This document shows positions 40,517 through 42,912 of a DNA stretch of 42,912 bases, in pieces. The position numbers and the translations under genes are program-made. The notes below the pieces were generated by a model, which saw nothing but the letters and a program-made list of their open reading frames with translations, did no database searches and was not told the DNA's origin. The stretch covers positions 1 to 42,912 of the forward strand of contig CAICTM010000911.1 of assembly GCA_903772945.1 (NCBI GenBank). The letters run 5' to 3'. Source of the stretch: Seminavis robusta. Its lineage: Eukaryota; Bacillariophyta; Bacillariophyceae; Naviculales; Naviculaceae. Numbering within the stretch: the first letter of the stretch is position 1; the number at the start of each line of letters is the position of its first letter.

Positions 40517-42912
40517 TCAGCTCAGCCAGCTACAGTACAGTTCAGTTCAGTTCAGCTCAGCTCAGTTCAGTTCAGTTCAGTTCAGTTCAGTTAAGTTCAG
40601 TTCAGTTCAGTTTCAGTTCAGTTCAGTTTCAGTTCAGTTCAGTTTCAGTTCAGTTCAGTTTCAGTTCAGTTCAGTTCAGTTCAGTCATCAGTTCAAGTAG
40701 TTCAAGTTCAGTTCAAGTTTCAGTTCAGTTCAGTCAGTTCAGTCAGTTCAGTTCAGTTCAGTTCAGTCAGTTCAGTCAGTTCAGTTCAGTTCAGTTTCAG
40801 TTCAGTTCAGTTCAGTTTCAGTTCAGTTCAGTTCAGTTCAGTCCAGTTCAGTTCAGTTCAGTCAGTCAGTTCAGTTCAGTTCAGTTCAGTTTCAGTTCAG
40901 TTCAGTCAGTCAGTTCAGTTCAGTTCAGTTAAGTTCAGTTCAGTTAAGTTCAGTTCAGTTAAGTTCAGTTCAGTTAAGTTCAGTTCAGTTAAGTTCAGTT
41001 CAGTTAAGTTCAGTTCAGTTAAGTTCAGTTCAGTTTCAGTTTCGTTCAGTTCAGATATCTTGTCAGATTCAGTTGCAGTCAGTTACAGTTCAGTTCAGTT
41101 CAGTTTCAGTTCAGTTCAGTTCAGTTCACTTCAGTTCAGTTAAGTTCAGTTCAGTTCAGTTCATTTCAGTTCAGTTCAGTTCAGTTCAGTTCAGTTCAGT
41201 TCAGTTCAGTTCAGTTCAGTTCAGTTCAGTTCAGTTCAGTTCAGTTCAGTTCAGTTTCAGTTCAGTTCAGTTCAGTCAGTTCAGTTCAGTTCAGTTCAGT
41301 TCAGTTCAGTTCAGTTCAGTTCAGTTTCAGTTCAGTTCAGTTCTGTTCAGTTCAGTTCAGTTCATTTCAGTTCAGTTCATTTCAGTTCAGTTCATTTCAG
41401 TTCATTTCAAGTTAGTTCAGTTCAGTTAGTTCAGTTCAGTTCAGTTAAGTTCAGTTCAGTTAAGTTCAGTTCAGTTAAGTTCAGTTCAGTTTCAGTTCAG
41501 TTCAGTTCAGTTCAGTTCAGTACAGTTCAGATTCAGGTTAGTTCAGTTCAGTTCAGTTCAGTCAGTTCAGTAGTTCAGTTCAGTTCAGTTCAGTTCCGTT
41601 CAGTTCAGTTCAGTTCATTTCAGTTCAGTTCAGTTCAGTTCAGTTCAGTTCAGTTCAGTTCAGTTCAGTTAAGTTCAGTTCAGTTAAGTTCAGTTCAGTT
41701 TCAGTTCAGTTCAGTTCAGTTCAGTTCAGTTCAGTTCAGTTCAGTTTCAGTTCAGTTCAGTCAGTTCAATTCAGTTCAGTTCAGTTCAGTTCAGTTCAGT
41801 TCAGTTTCAGTTCAGTTCAGTTCAGTTCAGTTCAGTCAGTTCAGTTCATTAGTTCGTTTCAGTTTCAGTTTCAGTTCAGTTCAGTTCAGTCAGTTCAGTT
41901 TCAGTTCAGTTCAGTTCAGTTCAGTTAAGTTCAGTTCAGTTCAGTCAGTTCAGTTCAGTTCAGTCAGTCAGTTCAGTTCAGTTCAGTCCAGTTCAGTTCA
42001 GTTCAGTTCAGTTCAGTTCAGTTAAGTTCAGTTCAGTTAAGTTCAGTTCAGTTAAGTTCAGTTCAGTTTCAGTTCAGTTCAGTTCACTTCAGTTCAGATT
42101 CGAGTTCAGTCAGTCAGTTCAGTTCAGTTCAGTTCAGTCCAGTTCAGTTCAGTTCAGTTCAGTTCAGTTCAGTTTAGTTCAGTTCAGTTCAGTTCAGTAC
42201 AGTTCCAGTTCATTCAGTTCAGTTCAGATTCAGTTCAGTTCAGTTCAGTCAGTTCAGTTCAGTTCAGCTCAGTTCAGTTCAGTTCAGTTCAGTTCAGATC
42301 AGTTCAGTTCAGTTCAGTACAGTTCAGTTCAGTTCAGTTCAGTTCAGTTCAGTTCAGTTTCAGTTCAGTTCAGTTCAGTTAAGTTCAGTTCAGTTAAGTT
42401 CAGTTCAGTTAAGTTCAGTTCAGTTAAGTTCAGTTCAGTTAAGTTCAGTTCAGTTCAGTACAGTTCAGTTCAGTTCAGTTCAGTTCAGTTCAGTTCAGTT
42501 CAGTTCAGTTCAATTCAGTCAGTTCAGTTCAGTTCAGTTAGTTCATTCATTCAGTCAGTCAGTTCATTCAAGTTCGTTCAGTTCAGTTCAGTTCAGTTCA
42601 GTTCAGTTCAGTTAAGTTCAGTTCAGTTCAGTTCAGTTCAGTTAAGTTCAGTTCAGTTCAGTTAGTTCAGTTCCAGTTCAGTTCAGTTTCAAGTTCAGTT
42701 CAGTTCAGTTTCAGTTCAGTTCAGTTCAGATCAGTTCAGTTCAGTTCAGTTCAGTCATCAGTTCATTCAGTTCAGTCAGTTTCAGTATCAGTTAGATTCA
42801 AGTTCAGTTCAGTTCAGTTCAGTTCAGTTTCAGTTCAGTTCAGTTCAATTCAGTTCATTCAGATTCAGTTCAGTTCAAGTTCAGATTCAGAGTTCCAGTA
42901 GTTTCTAGTTTC
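40517..42912 (+). repeat. (TTCAG)n satellite, at least 2.4 kb, running off the window
   Basis: Almost unbroken pentanucleotide TTCAG with occasional tetramers (TCAG), hexamers (TTTCAG) and single-base variants, starting from a short CTCAG-containing transition at about 40517. In several zones (around 40925-41030, 41430-41485, 41660-41700, 42020-42065, 42375-42445) the 15-mer TTCAGTTCAGTTAAG repeats, a higher-order unit. It is open in all plus frames because TTCAGTTCAGTTCAG encodes FSSVQ with no stop, so long frames here are meaningless. It is not the TTAGGG telomere repeat. Confidence 0.97.

Noticed and set aside
40150..41429. Long plus-strand frames full of FSSVQ repeats
   Set aside because: They are a by-product of the (TTCAG)n satellite, which has no stop in any plus frame; not genes.
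40517..42912. Telomere
   Set aside because: The unit is TTCAG, not TTAGGG, and it is irregular with internal variants.

Overview
The window looks like nuclear DNA from a diatom, probably a pennate one. Genes have zero or one short GT-AG intron (about 76-124 bp). Two proteins (6511-7536 and 28369-30330) begin with a signal peptide followed at once by Phe, the ASAFAP-type plastid address used by diatoms. Gene families (27-residue ankyrin-like repeats, Ty3/gypsy relic, RCC1-HECT ligase) also fit. I cannot name the species.

Layout: 1-1085 empty; 1086-2486 FMN-dependent L-2-hydroxyacid (lactate-type) oxidase/dehydrogenase; 3283-4300 SDR oxidoreductase; 4613-6119 (-) frameshifted pseudogene of an unknown family whose second, shorter broken copy lies at 36562-37187 (-); 6511-7536 plastid-addressed coiled-coil protein; 8132-9854 (-) alanine aminotransferase; 9855-12216 gene-free and repeat-rich, with a 0.9 kb terminal-inverted-repeat (TIR) element and a 185 bp palindromic element; 12217-13978 broken ankyrin-like repeat gene; 14946-19173 (-) RCC1-HECT ubiquitin ligase with a 1.5 kb TIR element just upstream (19342-20820); 21724-22962 membrane-anchored flavin amine oxidase; 23166-24225 secreted Cys-rich protein; 24795-25565 His/Gln-rich protein; 25734-27827 (-) Cys-cluster protein, tentatively Stc1-like; 28369-30330 plastid N-acetylglutamate synthase; 30889-32226 (-) paralogue of the Cys-cluster protein, interrupted by one in-frame TAA; 32690-33811 and 34639-36048 tandem glyoxalase-like (VOC) paralogues with Lys-rich tails on opposite ends; 37188-42912 repeat and transposon territory, with a decayed Ty3/gypsy element between oppositely oriented pentanucleotide arrays, ending in at least 2.4 kb of (TTCAG)n satellite that runs off the window.

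The genes do not form one pathway. Metabolic entries (lactate-type oxidase, alanine aminotransferase, N-acetylglutamate synthase, amine oxidase) touch amino/organic-acid metabolism but are interspersed with unrelated genes. The most interesting parts are lineage-specific: the duplicated Cys-cluster gene with a lone nonsense codon, the VOC pair with relocated Lys tails, the decayed two-copy family, and three undescribed-looking non-autonomous elements. No clear new multi-gene system is visible.
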